From NCBI GenBank assembly GCA_943704495.1, contig CALSCR010002779.1:1-30767 (forward strand): 30,767 nt of DNA, given 5' to 3'. Positions 1-11,000 of this stretch are shown in pieces. The notes beneath the pieces are model-generated. The model did not search any database. It was not told the DNA's origin and saw only the letters and a list, made by a program, of their open reading frames with translations. This DNA comes from Pigoraptor chileana. Lineage: Eukaryota; Opisthokonta; Filasterea. Every line of letters begins with the position of its first letter. The stretch's first letter is position 1. Position numbers and translations under genes: made by a program.

Positions 1-67
<67 letters not shown>
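1..67. repeat. (AC)n dinucleotide microsatellite in an ASCC2 intron
   Basis: About 33 uninterrupted AC units begin the window. On the minus strand this is a (GT)n tract starting a few bases after the splice donor at 75-74 of the ASCC2 gene, so the repeat lies at the 5' end of an intron whose far side is outside the window. Confidence 0.95.
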
Positions 68-68
<1 letters not shown>

Positions 69-75
69 CACGCAC

Positions 76-3000
76 CCTATCGTCGTGCTTGCCATCGCCG
101 CCTGCCGATGCAAACGACGGCGGCGGAGGGAGACCGTTCTTCTCGGCGTGCTTGATGAGCGCGATTTCGGCCTCCTTGCGCTTCCGCTCGAACTCTGCGA
201 GTGCGTCGGTGCGCCGGTTCGGATTGAATGGAAGGGCCGCGACCTGCTCCTCGAGGGCCTCAAACTCGCGCACGGGGTCAGGGACGGCGTCGTCGTACGT
301 GTCGTCGTACTCGTCGTCGTAGAGATAGTCGTCGCGAAACGCCTCCACAAGCGACTTGTCGTCCAGCAGATGTAGCACATCGCCCGCACTGTGTGTGTGT
401 GGTGCCGCAGAGGGATGCACGAAGGAACACAGACATGCGGAAAAAACAAATGGCAGTGAGGCGGATGTCCTTTTTGGTTTTGTGGTGCGCGTATGAAATT
501 CGGCTATTAACAGTACATGCACGCACAGGCACGCACTGCACTTACTTACAAGCAGTAACAGAACAAAAACAGCAACAAAAAACAACAAAAAGCACACGCA
601 CGCATTGAGTCACACCTCTTCTTTCCACGGTGAATTTTGGACGAGTCGATGTTGTCTCGGGAGAAGACATCGAACTCGTCGTTGTCGAAAATGTTCCGCC
701 GTGTCTGGTAGTTGGGCCGCTGCGGCTGCGGCTGCGACTGAGGAGCCTCTGACGCATTGGTCGATCGCACGTGGGCGGCGCTCTCGCTTTGATTTCCCTT
801 TGCATCTCGCCGCACCTGCTGTTGCTGCTGTTGTTGTGGCCGCTGTGGCTGTTTTGGAGGTCGTTGTTGATGCTGCTGTGTAATCGGCTGGCGCGCACTG
901 TCATTCGCCGCCGCCGCCGGAAGAGGCGACGCGGGTTGCTTTCCCTTGCCGCTGTTCCTGGCACTGCCGTCTGCTGCAGCGCCACCCTTGCGTCGCTCGA
1001 GGTATGCACTGCAGGTAAGAAGGAGGCCGATGAGCAAAAGGCGTGCACGCAAAATTGGCGAGTGTAGCCAGCACACAATACATGGTGTGTGTGTGTGAGT
1101 GTGTGTGCACATCGCGAGGGAGATGAGCACGTATGTATGTGTTTGTGTTTGACGGGTGAGAGAAAGAGAGAGAGGGAGTGTGTGTTTGTGATGATTGTGC
1201 CTGCGAGAGGGTGACACATATCACTCGCCCTTGCACCCACTCTTTGGTGATGTTCCGGGGCAGCTCTCTCAGGGGACCAGCCAGGGAATCCTCGAGAATC
1301 GCATTGATCGCGCGCTCGGCGTCGCCCCCAAAGGCCTCGACGCAGGCGAGAGCGAAGCCAGCCCCGATGTCAGGAAGCAGCTCAACCACGTGCTGTGCGG
1401 CGGCAGCAAGCGCGTCGCTGCCCCCACTGCCCCCGTCAGCCTTTGTCGACGACGTCTGCATTACAAAAGTGGGACGAATGAGTATGGACATCATCGGCAA
1501 TATATTCGCTGCACACGAGTGGAGACAGCACAGCATGCATGCGGAGCACGCACCTTTCCGCCACTTGCAGCGCCATGGCCCGCGCCTCTGCCATCCGCGC
1601 CCTTCTTGGCAGCAGTCTTCCCTCGGGCTGCGTTCGTTGCTGTCGTCACCACTTTTTCAGACTGTTTCTGAGCGACTTGCGGCACTTTGAGGGCCGAGAG
1701 GATATATTCCATCCGCGCTGCGTCAGTGCGAGGGGGAACACACAAGCGCACCTATGCAGTCAAGGGATGCCGAACGCGGGTCAAAGTGAGGCTGAATGTT
1801 CACACACCGTCTGCAAACGTAACTCAACGGCACATTCCACAAACCGACAATGCGCAGAGCCACACACACAAAAAGCACAACAGGAGAGGTGGCGGATATA
1901 TGGCTGGATGAACATCCCACGCTGCGGCGACGGCCTGCCTAAGCTTCCCGCACGCGCACAAGTCCGCAAGAAACGCGTGCTCACTCAGAATGCCCCCGAC
2001 GCACTCGAGCAGCGCCTCTGCCACCGCCCCCGCCCCGGATGCGCCGCCCGCACTGACCGCCGTCATAATTACGTCCACATACGCACACTCGATGAGCGCA
2101 TCGCACAGAGCCAAAATGGCCGCCCGCGCACGTGCCACGGGCAGCGGAGGCGCCGTCCCTGCTCCGGATGCGCCGTCGCCGCTGCCGGGAAACGCCACCT
2201 CGCGCAGTTTGGGCAGCGTGTCGTCATACAGACGAGCAAGCGCACCGATGAGATTGTGCCGCTGGAGACACTCTGCGGCGGGCGGATACGCGCGCACAAA
2301 CAGCAGAAGGGTGCGCGACAACTCGCCGACATACGCAAGGGCGTCGGCCGCCTCGACTTGTGCGAGCGACGCGGCGGGAGTGGCAGCACCACCAGATGCA
2401 CCCTTCCCCCTTGCGAGGAGCACGGGCCCCTTACCCGCAGTTGACGACGATGACGCCTTCTCCGCGAGCCGTGCAATGACATCATCCACAATGACCGCCG
2501 CAGAACCGTCGAGATCTTCTGCGTATTTGGGCTGCGCTTCAAACACAGACCGAACTGTCTGTGCGACGAGCGAGTGTGCTGCCCCCGCAGGTCCTGCAAG
2601 CACGCACAAGTCAAGCAGCTTGGGCACGTCAAACAGCCAATTTTCGTAGATGATGTCCGCGTGCGTGGCGGGTTCCATGTAATCGTCCTGCGATTCGCCG
2701 CTCCTTGCTATGCGCAGGAACAAAAGCACCACGCGGCGCCGGAGATCAGCCTCGCCAGGCCACGTGCTGGCAGCATCAGCGGCCGCAGCACCCCGTGGTG
2801 CATATCGCAGGTATGAATCGAGGAAGCGACCGACGCTCGCATTGAAGATTGCGGTGCTCCAGAAGCGACCGTAGGGCAGCCGGAGTATGTGCGATGCGTC
2901 GGCGTTGAGCACCGCCAGGTACTCGGAGCGGTCGTCACCCGAGGCGTGCGCCACCCCGGCTGTGCCCGGAGGAACATACGACAGCATTTCGATGGGATCA

Positions 3001-3107
3001 CTTGTGCGCGCATCGAGTGTGGGGACTTCAATCTCCGTCCCTGTCGCCGGATTTGTGATGCGGGTGCGGCGCTGCTCCAAGGGCAACGCCGCCTTCAACT
3101 GCGCCAT
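76..3107 (-). CDS. ASCC2: ASCC2 homologue, activating signal cointegrator 1 complex subunit 2 (CUE domain; 3' part off-window)
   Basis: ASCC2 is the K63-ubiquitin-binding subunit of the ASCC complex, which recruits the ASCC3 helicase to alkylation damage and stalled ribosomes. Exons read 3107-1914, 1751-1554, 1455-1241, 1008-616 and 388-76, about 771 residues, then a donor at 75. The first ATG gives MAQLKAALPLEQ, matching the family's short LPL(D/E)Q start; the more upstream in-frame opening uses GTG and was rejected. Exon 1 carries the conserved block around SYVPPGT, LRLPYGRFW, FLDSYLRYAPR and LLDLCVL. The CUE domain lies near residues 480-525 (LLPDIGAGFALACVEAFGG, then INAILEDSLAGPL). A polyQ/basic linker follows, then FDNDEFDVFSRD and HRGKK as in animal ASCC2, and an acidic stretch (YLYDDEYDDTYDD). 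The last, basic C-terminal exon is off-window. The junctions at 1913/1752 and 1240/1009 are the least certain. It is divergent from TMEM170. Confidence 0.9.
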
Positions 3108-3430
3108 TGCGGAGATGCGTTGCAGCACACAGCCAGTTCAGTGCAGGGCGCTTTCTTGCGAGTATGAAAACCGTGAAATGTATTCGGATGTGTAGCATGT
3201 GATGGGTTCTTTTAATACAAGTGGACATTGCAAGAAGTGTTGGGCAACTGCGTCGATCACGTGACCATGACGTCAGATGACTGGAGATCACCACAAACAA
3301 CAAGCATAATACAGCAACAGAAGAGCAAACAGCAAAAAAGAATAGAATAGGCAGAAGATCAGAAGAAGCGTCTTCAGCATACACACACACATACAATTCC
3401 CATTGCCATTCGCTTTGGGTAGTGGCGAAA
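3108..3430. promoter_or_regulatory. Divergent ASCC2/TMEM170 spacer with E-box and CRE palindromes
   Basis: The 323-base spacer separates the start codons of ASCC2 (minus) and TMEM170 (plus). TCACGTGA lies at 3257-3264 and a full TGACGTCA palindrome at 3268-3275, roughly midway (about 150 and 160 bases from the two ATGs). I infer a shared bidirectional promoter. No gene is seen within it. Confidence 0.6.
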
Positions 3431-3558
3431 ATGACGAACCTCATTTTGACGGGAACCACGGCCAGCTTCCAGGGTGAGCGCACAAATGCATAGACACTCG
3501 CGCAGACCCACACAGACACACATACATACACACACACACACACACAGACACACACAGA

Positions 3559-3593
<35 letters not shown>

Positions 3594-4296
3594 ACCCACA
3601 CACACACCCACACAAACAAACACACACACAGACAACACATACACACACATATGTACACTAGTACTAGACACACATTACAAACAGACGCACTCACTTGCGG
3701 TGCGTGCATTGAGGGTATCCACTTCTCGTATCTTTCCCTTGGCACGCTGCACCACAAAGTCAAACAGAGAGTGTTCATCATCAACAGAGTTGATTTCTTT
3801 TTCGTAAAGGCCCGTGGTTTTCAGTGCCACGCGAATAACTCTTCCGCTATGCTTCGCTTTATTTCGTCGTAGAAATGTGGGTGAATATCTACATGTGGAC
3901 GGTGCTGTCGACAACACTCGTGCATCTTCTTGCCGGAATGGTCGCCTTCTTTTCCTTCCGCAAGATACCCTTTGCGTGGGCGATACCCATTGCGTACGTT
4001 GCGTTTGGAGTTTTGATCGCGTCGAGTGCAGGCGCAATCACAGGTACGCAGGCATCCCACACTGAGTTAATTCTTTTCTTGGTTGGGGTCGGTCACATTC
4101 CCTGCGTATATATGTGCACCGCGACGCCCATCCCGCACTCACGTGACTGTCATGTTGGCGTGCAGGCCTCATTATTGCGGCCATCTACACCTCGGGAGGC
4201 TTTGACATGCCCGCCGAGCAGATCTACATAGCGGGATTCGGCCAAACGGCGATAATATGCCTTGTTGCATTCACACGCTTCTACGTGCTGCTGTGA
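3431..4296 (+). CDS. TMEM170: TMEM170 family membrane protein
   Basis: This small ER/nuclear-envelope membrane protein family is linked in animals to ER-sheet and nuclear pore organisation. Exons are 3431-3473, 3873-4043 and 4166-4296, giving 114 residues against about 144 in human TMEM170A, the difference lying in a shorter N-terminus. The 43-base first exon was chosen because its phase joins to give SFQEMWVNIYMW, matching the human SFPEMWYGVFLW block; a start at the ATG of exon 2 would lose this. Three hydrophobic segments are seen near residues 18-42, 47-77 and 93-112. The ending FGQTAIICLVAFTRFYVLL parallels the human GQTFCVLVVSFLRIL region. All phases agree. Intron 1 (399 bases) contains a long CA repeat and ends in a pyrimidine-rich acceptor. 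Confidence 0.88.
3524..3645. repeat. Imperfect (CA)n repeat inside TMEM170 intron 1
   Basis: The stretch is almost purely CA dinucleotides with occasional CAGACA, CACCCA and CAAACA interruptions. It lies between the donor at 3474 and the acceptor at 3872 of TMEM170, so it is intronic. Reading frames made of alternating His/Thr or Val/Cys across it are repeat artefacts. Confidence 0.9.
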
Positions 4297-4335
4297 TGCA
4301 GCATGCGTACAATCACACAGAGTCACGTGTCCTCC

Positions 4336-4770
4336 TTACGCTGGCTTGCGTATCAGCTGTTCAGCTACGCACACGGTGCAACACTTAGACGACTCCCCAG
4401 CGGCCACACACTCCGCCGATCACACGAGCACCAAACGTTGGCGATTCTGCTCAGGGCTATGTGCATGCACGCTCACACTGTCTTTGCGCCGCCAATTGCA
4501 CGAAACGCTCGTTGATTGCAATTGCAGTTGCAGATGGGATGTTGCGAATCTCCAGGGCGGCTGCCCCTGTGTCTTCCGATGCATTGTCGGTGATGCGACT
4601 GACTGAGCGAATAGAATCCACGCACTCTTGCGGATATCAATCCATTTGAACGGCATTGAATCGCCTTCTTTTGCTTCTTATGGCAGTGTTGGATGCGCCA
4701 TTGCCGCCGTTGACCACCCCCTCCGCACCGGGCGTCCATACTGACGCTTGTTCGCCAATCCGTAGCTCAT
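4336..4770 (-). CDS. Candidate small protein, 72 aa, function unknown
   Basis: I do not recognise this protein. A consistent three-exon model exists: 4770-4729, 4624-4477 and 4364-4336, 219 bases in total, start MSYGLANKRQYGRP and stop TAA. Exon 2 reads like real protein (DNASEDTGAAALEIRNIPS, then INERFVQLAAQRQ) and could be helical. Its donor at 4476 (GTGAGC) is strong, the first donor is GTGCGG, and the last acceptor is GTAG; the exon 2 acceptor (AAGAG) is weak. On the minus strand a TGACGT motif (4885-4880) sits 110 bases upstream of the start, like the promoter motifs of neighbouring genes. It would be convergent with TMEM170, with 39 bases between stops, and start about 270 bases after the separase stop. 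It could still be fortuitous. Confidence 0.35.
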
Positions 4771-5037
4771 CATTGCATCACCACTGCAATTACCACTGAT
4801 GCATCACTTGGCTGTCGTTTTTACTGAAATGCGATTAAAGTTCGCTTGTCACTGCGTTTCGTTGTAAATTATGGCGGATACGTCACGCAATCACGCGTAC
4901 AGTGTCAAGGCACACGCTCCGTGGCTGTCCTTCACACTCTAATGCTCGGGGCAGTCGTAGTAACAGCCTTCACCGCACGGGTGTGCTTTGTTGCACTGAC
5001 ATGCCGTCACATTCAGTCGGAATCGGGGCAGATACCA

Positions 5038-8000
5038 TCACCGCCGGATCCGCACAGGGACGCCATACACGACGGGCGCCGCGCCAATCAGATAGGGCAG
5101 CCTGCATGCATCCCGCGCACCCGCGACACACCGCGCCAGGCACGCGTCGCCATCAGTCACGTGAGATCCGCATGCCAGAGCCGCCGCCGCTGCTGTTGAA
5201 GCCGCCGACGTGATTTTGTCGGCACACGCACGCCCCCGCACAGCGGCCGACGCAGCCGGGATGTTGGGGTGTGCGTCGGGTGCCGAGGCTGCCAAATGGT
5301 GTCCTCGGGAGAGGGAAAGGGGCTGGGAGTGGGCGCCGTCCTTACGCATCACGTGCTCGCCCCCCGCGACCCCGGATGCGGTGGCAGAGTCGCACGATAC
5401 GCCGAGCCAATCGGTAAAGACGCGCGCACTGAAGCGGTCAATGTCGCGATCTGTGACGTCCCACAAATTCGCGAGGATCGCAGGGCTGTGTTGCGGGTGG
5501 GAGCGAGGGGCAGTTGGCGGTCGTGTGAGAAATGTTGTGTGCGACACGGACCATTGCTGCTTTCGCTGGCAATGCAACCAACACAGTTTGGTGCGTGTGT
5601 TGATGTGGGCATGTGGATGTGGGCGTGTGGATGTACATGTGCATGTCGCTGAGCAGGGAACATACCTTCCCGCAGCAAGATATGCGATGGGGGTCCCTGT
5701 CGGCTCATACTCTCCCGCCTCACGCAGGCGGCCACTGCTGCAGCCAACAAGAAAGGCGGCGGCGCGGCAGGCGATCCGCATCAGCGCATCCGGCGATACA
5801 TACTCGTCCCCGGCGCCATGGCCGCAATACCTGCCATGCGACAGGGAAGCAGAGGAGATGTAGGATTCAAGTCAGTGTCTTAGGCGCTGTGCCCACGCAC
5901 TCCCACAAGCAGAGAGAGCGAGTGAGAAGGGGGGGGGGGGGAGTGAAACAGCGCAACTTAGTGATCGATCGCGTGACGCGTGGATTGCTTCAAGAAACTC
6001 ACACAAAAATGTCATTTGCGGTGAGCATAGCCTTCATTTCGTCCTCACTGGGACGCCGTGCGACGATGCCGGTCCAGCCCTTGGTGCTGTTGCGTGGCAC
6101 GTGCGGCGCACACCAGGCAAACAGGGACGGGGGAGTGAGCATATTGCTGCAAACAGTGGAAAAGAGGAAAAAGCACCCCACATTGAAATTGCGACAGCGC
6201 CAACACACCTTGAGAACGGCGGCTCAAATGTGTCTTGTGTCGCCTTGAGGTCTCCGCCCGGATTCAGAACGTATGCGGCGGGCGCATTTGCTCGCACGAC
6301 AGGCCAGGCTGCTGCAGCGTGCGCGTGTGCGAGTTTGTTGGCGTCAGTGTTTGGCGGTTTACCTTTCTTGCCCGACGGTGGCTGTTCGTGTTGTTGCTGT
6401 TTCTGTTGCCTCTGTTGTTGCTGTTGTTGTAGGGCAATAGCCCGCACAATAAAATCCACCGAGGGAACGCGAGTGACGGCGCAATTTCGGATACAGGGCA
6501 TTGATTCCCAGGGGAGGCACTGCAGGGATCCGTCCAATACAAGAACGGTTGCATGGCGACGGATGCCGCATCCGGGCGGGGGTAACTCGCCCGCTGCGGG
6601 TGCGGCCGCAACGGGTTGCGCTGGCGCGCAGTCTGCGTCTTCAGCGGCCCTGCGAGATGCCACAATTGCGTCATTTGCATGTCAATACAAGTGAAGCACA
6701 ACCATACACGGACATACACAATGCACAGTCCCGTCAAAGCTTACCATCAGCAGGCCATGCCCACAATGTGCCCAACAGCGGCGACACAAGCACACACCCA
6801 CCGTCCTCGGCGTCCCCCCTTGGCCTTCTTTGCTTCAGCAGCTGCAGCGGGTGCAACAGGAACGGCAATGGCGGAACTTGCGCGGACTTTGCGAATGAGG
6901 TCGCTCACCTGCGTGCGTTCCGAGTGCAAACTTATCATCAGACACCGACGCCCGCTATCGATCACTATGAGAGCGTGTTTGCTGCATCGCTCACAGATTG
7001 ACACGCCCACTGCTAGCACGATACATACACCCAGACAAGCACATACCTCTTTTGCTTGGGCTGTGTCGCTCACGCCGAGAAAATCGCGGATAAATGCAGC
7101 CACGTGCTCATCGGAGAGTGCATCAATTGAATCAATGACGCAGCGAATCACCTCCGCGGTTGAGCCGTCCATCGCTGGGAAGGCATCGCGCACAGACGCC
7201 ACGGCATGCTCAACAAACAGCGACGCCGACTCGCGCTTCCCCGCCAAAAGCACCTGCAGGGAAGGACATAGGAGGTGATTAAGGCCAAGTATCTCGGGTG
7301 AACACACATGGTGTGGTCACACAAGTAGATAGTCATAATTTATGCACTGAGGCAACGGAAGACAGCAGCAGCGCGCGTGTCACACACCTTGGTCCAGCCG
7401 AGGACGCTCTCCTCCATATCATGCACGAGAGTCTTAACGCGGGCGTCCAGATTCACCCTCTCCCTCCACCACCGCCCCTTGGCATCCCCGTCCATAGCCC
7501 CAGACGACACCGACGCCATGGACTTCTGGCTGTCGTCCAAAATCAACAAAAAATCGGCGACGCACTTGCGCAGTGCAGAGGCGCTCCCGTCCACCGACGA
7601 CCCAAACGGCGACTGCGCCACCGCGGCGATTGCACTGCCGGTCGATGGGCTCACCAGCCGCGTGACAAGAACGCCGCCACCGTCGGACACGCTCAGGCAC
7701 ACGACTGTGAGCTCATCGGCGACATCCAGTGCCCGCAAGAGCACAGCGAGGTCTGCGGGGAGCCCGTTTGCGTCCAGCGACAAGGAGGAGAGCATTGAGG
7801 CGAGAGCGTCTGCGTCTGCCGTGGCACTATCGGCACCGACTGCGGTCGTGCTGTATCTCTCGTCCGCAAGTTGCCCACGCAGGGCGCATCCAATTCCCTC
7901 GATGACCCTCTCGGCGGCCGACGGCGCGTTGCGATCGTGCGCAAAGACAGACGCAAGGGCCGCACACGCTTGGCGTTGCACGACGCGCAGCGAATGCAGC

Positions 8001-11000
8001 CGAGAAATTCCCAGGGCTTCGTTCAATAGCGACTCGATGTTCGACAGAGCAGGCAGCGGGGTTGATGTGAAAACGGGTGCGGATGCCGGCGCACTTTTTA
8101 CTGTCGCCCGCACGCCCTTCTTCTGTTGCGCCGCCACCGCTGGTGCTGCACGCCCTCCGCCGCGAGACGGGGCCTTGCCAGGAACTACCTCAACCGCCGC
8201 AGCAATGCCTTGCGCTGCTTCGTGCGCAGGCGGTGCAAATGACGGCACGGGTAGTACGTGACAGGCGCGCGCGAGCTGCACAAGGCCACGTGCCCGCTCG
8301 TGCGGAGTGCGCGCCGCTAGGAGCGCACGTTCCGAGCAATCGCGGAATTCAGGCGCGTTGCCTAGCAGCGAATGTGCGCGCGAGAGCCGATGTAGTGCCG
8401 CAAAGTCGGGCGTTGCGCGGGACGCGTCGTCCTTCAGCAGTGCCACGACACGCAGTCTGTCGCTGCCGGTTGCAAAGGCAGTCAGGAAATCGCACTCGCG
8501 CATGGCAAGAGCACGCCGTTGCCTGGCGACTGCCGACTCCCCAACGAGCGGCCATTCGTCCGACGCATCGCACAGTGGAGTGAGCAGCTGTCGCGCCGCC
8601 TCAACGTGCTTCAGGCAGTCTGCCTCGCGCCCACGTCGCGATTCCACCCCGGCGAGCAGAAGCGCAAATTCGGCGGCGACCAACGGACGCTTTGTTGCAT
8701 CGCCAATTGCGTAGCCATGCGCGAAGTAGTACGCGGCATCACGTGGCAGGCCTCGCACCTCGTACGCCCTTCCAACCAGAGCCAAACTGCGGCAAAAGTC
8801 AGCAAGGTCGGCCCACTGCGACGTGCCGACAGACGCAGCGGTCGGCTGTCCCTTGACCATTGCACCAGAATCAATGCGCGCCAGAGCCTTTCTCACCGCA
8901 ACCGCTTCCTTCGCCAGCGCAAGTCCGTTGGCGTCGCAGCGGCAGCAGCCTCGGTGCAGTGCATACGACGTCGTATGCATCAGCCGACTCACTTCGCGTA
9001 ATTGCGACCGGGATGCGCCTGCTGCAACGGCCGGCGGACGGGGAAGCGCGGGCCCAGCCTTGCGCGAGTCGGTGGGCGTGGTCATGGACGCTGCGGCGCA
9101 AACAACCGCAGCTTCGACGTGTGCCGGACTGCCTGTCACGGTGAGTTTCATGAGCGCGCTTGCGAGTTCGATCGCCCGATCGCCCTGTCCAGCCCGCAGC
9201 CTCGCCCAAGCCTCGCGGAGCTGCAGTGCGTTTGCTTCGGCGGAGGCGGACACGTTTCGCACAAGGGCCAGGCATTCTGCGCATGCGGCGTCCATGTTGG
9301 CGCTGTCGAGGTAGTCGGCCAGCGCCATCATTGCCGCCGCCGCACCCGATGGTCGTTGACTGCTGGCGGCAGACGCCGTGTCGGTGGCGGTCGCAGTCTG
9401 TCGCGTGTCCATCAGACATCGGAAGACATCGAGTGCGGCGCGCAGGTGCGACAGGGGCGAGTGACCACAGTCCGACGCCAGCATGGCGCGGTACATTGCT
9501 GCTGTGGCGTTGGCACACGCAGCAGCCTCACTGCCGCAGCCGGCGCGCTGAGCAAGAGCAAGGGCGGCGTCGCACACGGCAACGGCCTCATCGAGACTTC
9601 CTTCCTTGCGCAAAACAAGAGCACTCTCCACCATGGCGGACGACCGCGCCACAAGCAATCCGCAGTCCGGGTCGCACGCGGTCGAAGGGGCGACATCCTG
9701 TGTGCGACTGCGCGATTGCGGCTGTTTCGCGCCTCGTTTTGGGCCACCCTTTCCCGACGGATCCGTTAGTTTGGCATCATGTGACGCGACGGCGGCCGTC
9801 AGTGAAAGCACAGCGTCGATTGCACTGCGGTGTCGCGGCGTTCCATCCAATCCGTGGGCGTTTAGGGCGCGCAATTCAACATCAATGAGGCGTAAGAGTG
9901 CGCCGTCCATCGAATCCCCTTGAAGTACCAAAGCCCACGTGTCCTTCAGACAAACAGTTTCTCCAGCGGAATCCACGCGTACGCTCTGATCGACAAGCGC
10001 GATTGTGAGGGGAGACGGGGTGGCGACTTCAGATGGCAGCAGGTACCGAAGGGCACGCGCAATGGCATCCTTCGCTTCAGCAGTCCGTTGCAGTTTCAGG
10101 AGGCACGAGGCCAAAAGAGAGAGTCGTCTGGGGAGCTGCAGGGCGGAGACAGCTTCGGCCTCCCCTGCAGTGGAGCGATAGAGGGCGGCGCATTGCTCGA
10201 ACGCATAAACGCCCACACTCAATGCGTCAAATGCTTCTGTATGAAGTCCACGCGAATATTGATCTGACCCCAGATTGCACGCGGCGGACCCAAGTGTCTT
10301 CCACAAATCGGGAGGGCAGCCGCGGGTCCATTGCGCAAGCAGCGTGGATGCGGCCGACAGGTGGCTTGCGCCCGATGCTCCCTTCCTCTCAGGCACGGCG
10401 CACGTTATCTGGCAGGCGAGCACGTGGCTTTGAACGGCACCTGTGAGGAACCGCCCGGCATCCTCCGACCGCAGCGGATCCGAGGAGCCCGTGCCAACAG
10501 CAAGCTCAGCGGCGAGCCGAGACACGCCTGCGATCGCCCCCATCGCCTTCTCGCAAGCGGCGATGGCGTCCTCGCCAACGACACTGCCATGGTCCACCGC
10601 GCCACTCGCGCAGACTTTCGCAAGGGCACGCCTGAGTGGTTCGGTGCCGTCGAATGCCCTCCGAATGTGTGCTGGATTAAGGGGCTTAGCCGAGCAGACA
10701 CTCGCAACAGCCGTGGCAACTGCAGACATGTGGACTGCGATCTGTGACGCAGGCCGCGCGGTGCCGCCGTCGCTCAAGGCCATTCCAGCGATGGCGGAAA
10801 CGGCTGCCGCGTGCTCGCATGCGACCTTCCTTGCACATTGCTCCCACGGTGCATACGCAGCTGCAGCCTCACGCAGCATGCCAAAGTGGACGAGTATGCC
10901 GCCCACTGACTCGCTCAGTCGCCCGAGGGCAGACAGGCTCCCCGGTGGCGGCGCACCCTGCGCACCCACAAGGCGGCCGTGCGCGATGGCAATGGTCGAC

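Noticed and set aside
3474-3671. Val/Cys-rich and His/Thr-rich frames on both strands
   Set aside because: Translations of the CA/TG repeat inside a TMEM170 intron.
3675-4037. Minus-strand frame containing KTTGLYEKEINSVDDEHSLF
   Set aside because: It looks protein-like but lies antisense to TMEM170 intron 1 and exon 2, which are well supported by homology; a possible continuation ends quickly and no family matches.
4473-4739. In-frame TGA between two open halves (around 4640), suggesting readthrough or selenocysteine
   Set aside because: All confident genes here end with ordinary stops including TGA, and a spliced reading that skips this TGA is available.
7377-8261. Long plus-strand frame of 294 codons
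   Set aside because: Antisense shadow of separase exon 1 in GC-rich coding DNA; many such shadows occur over 7340-11818.
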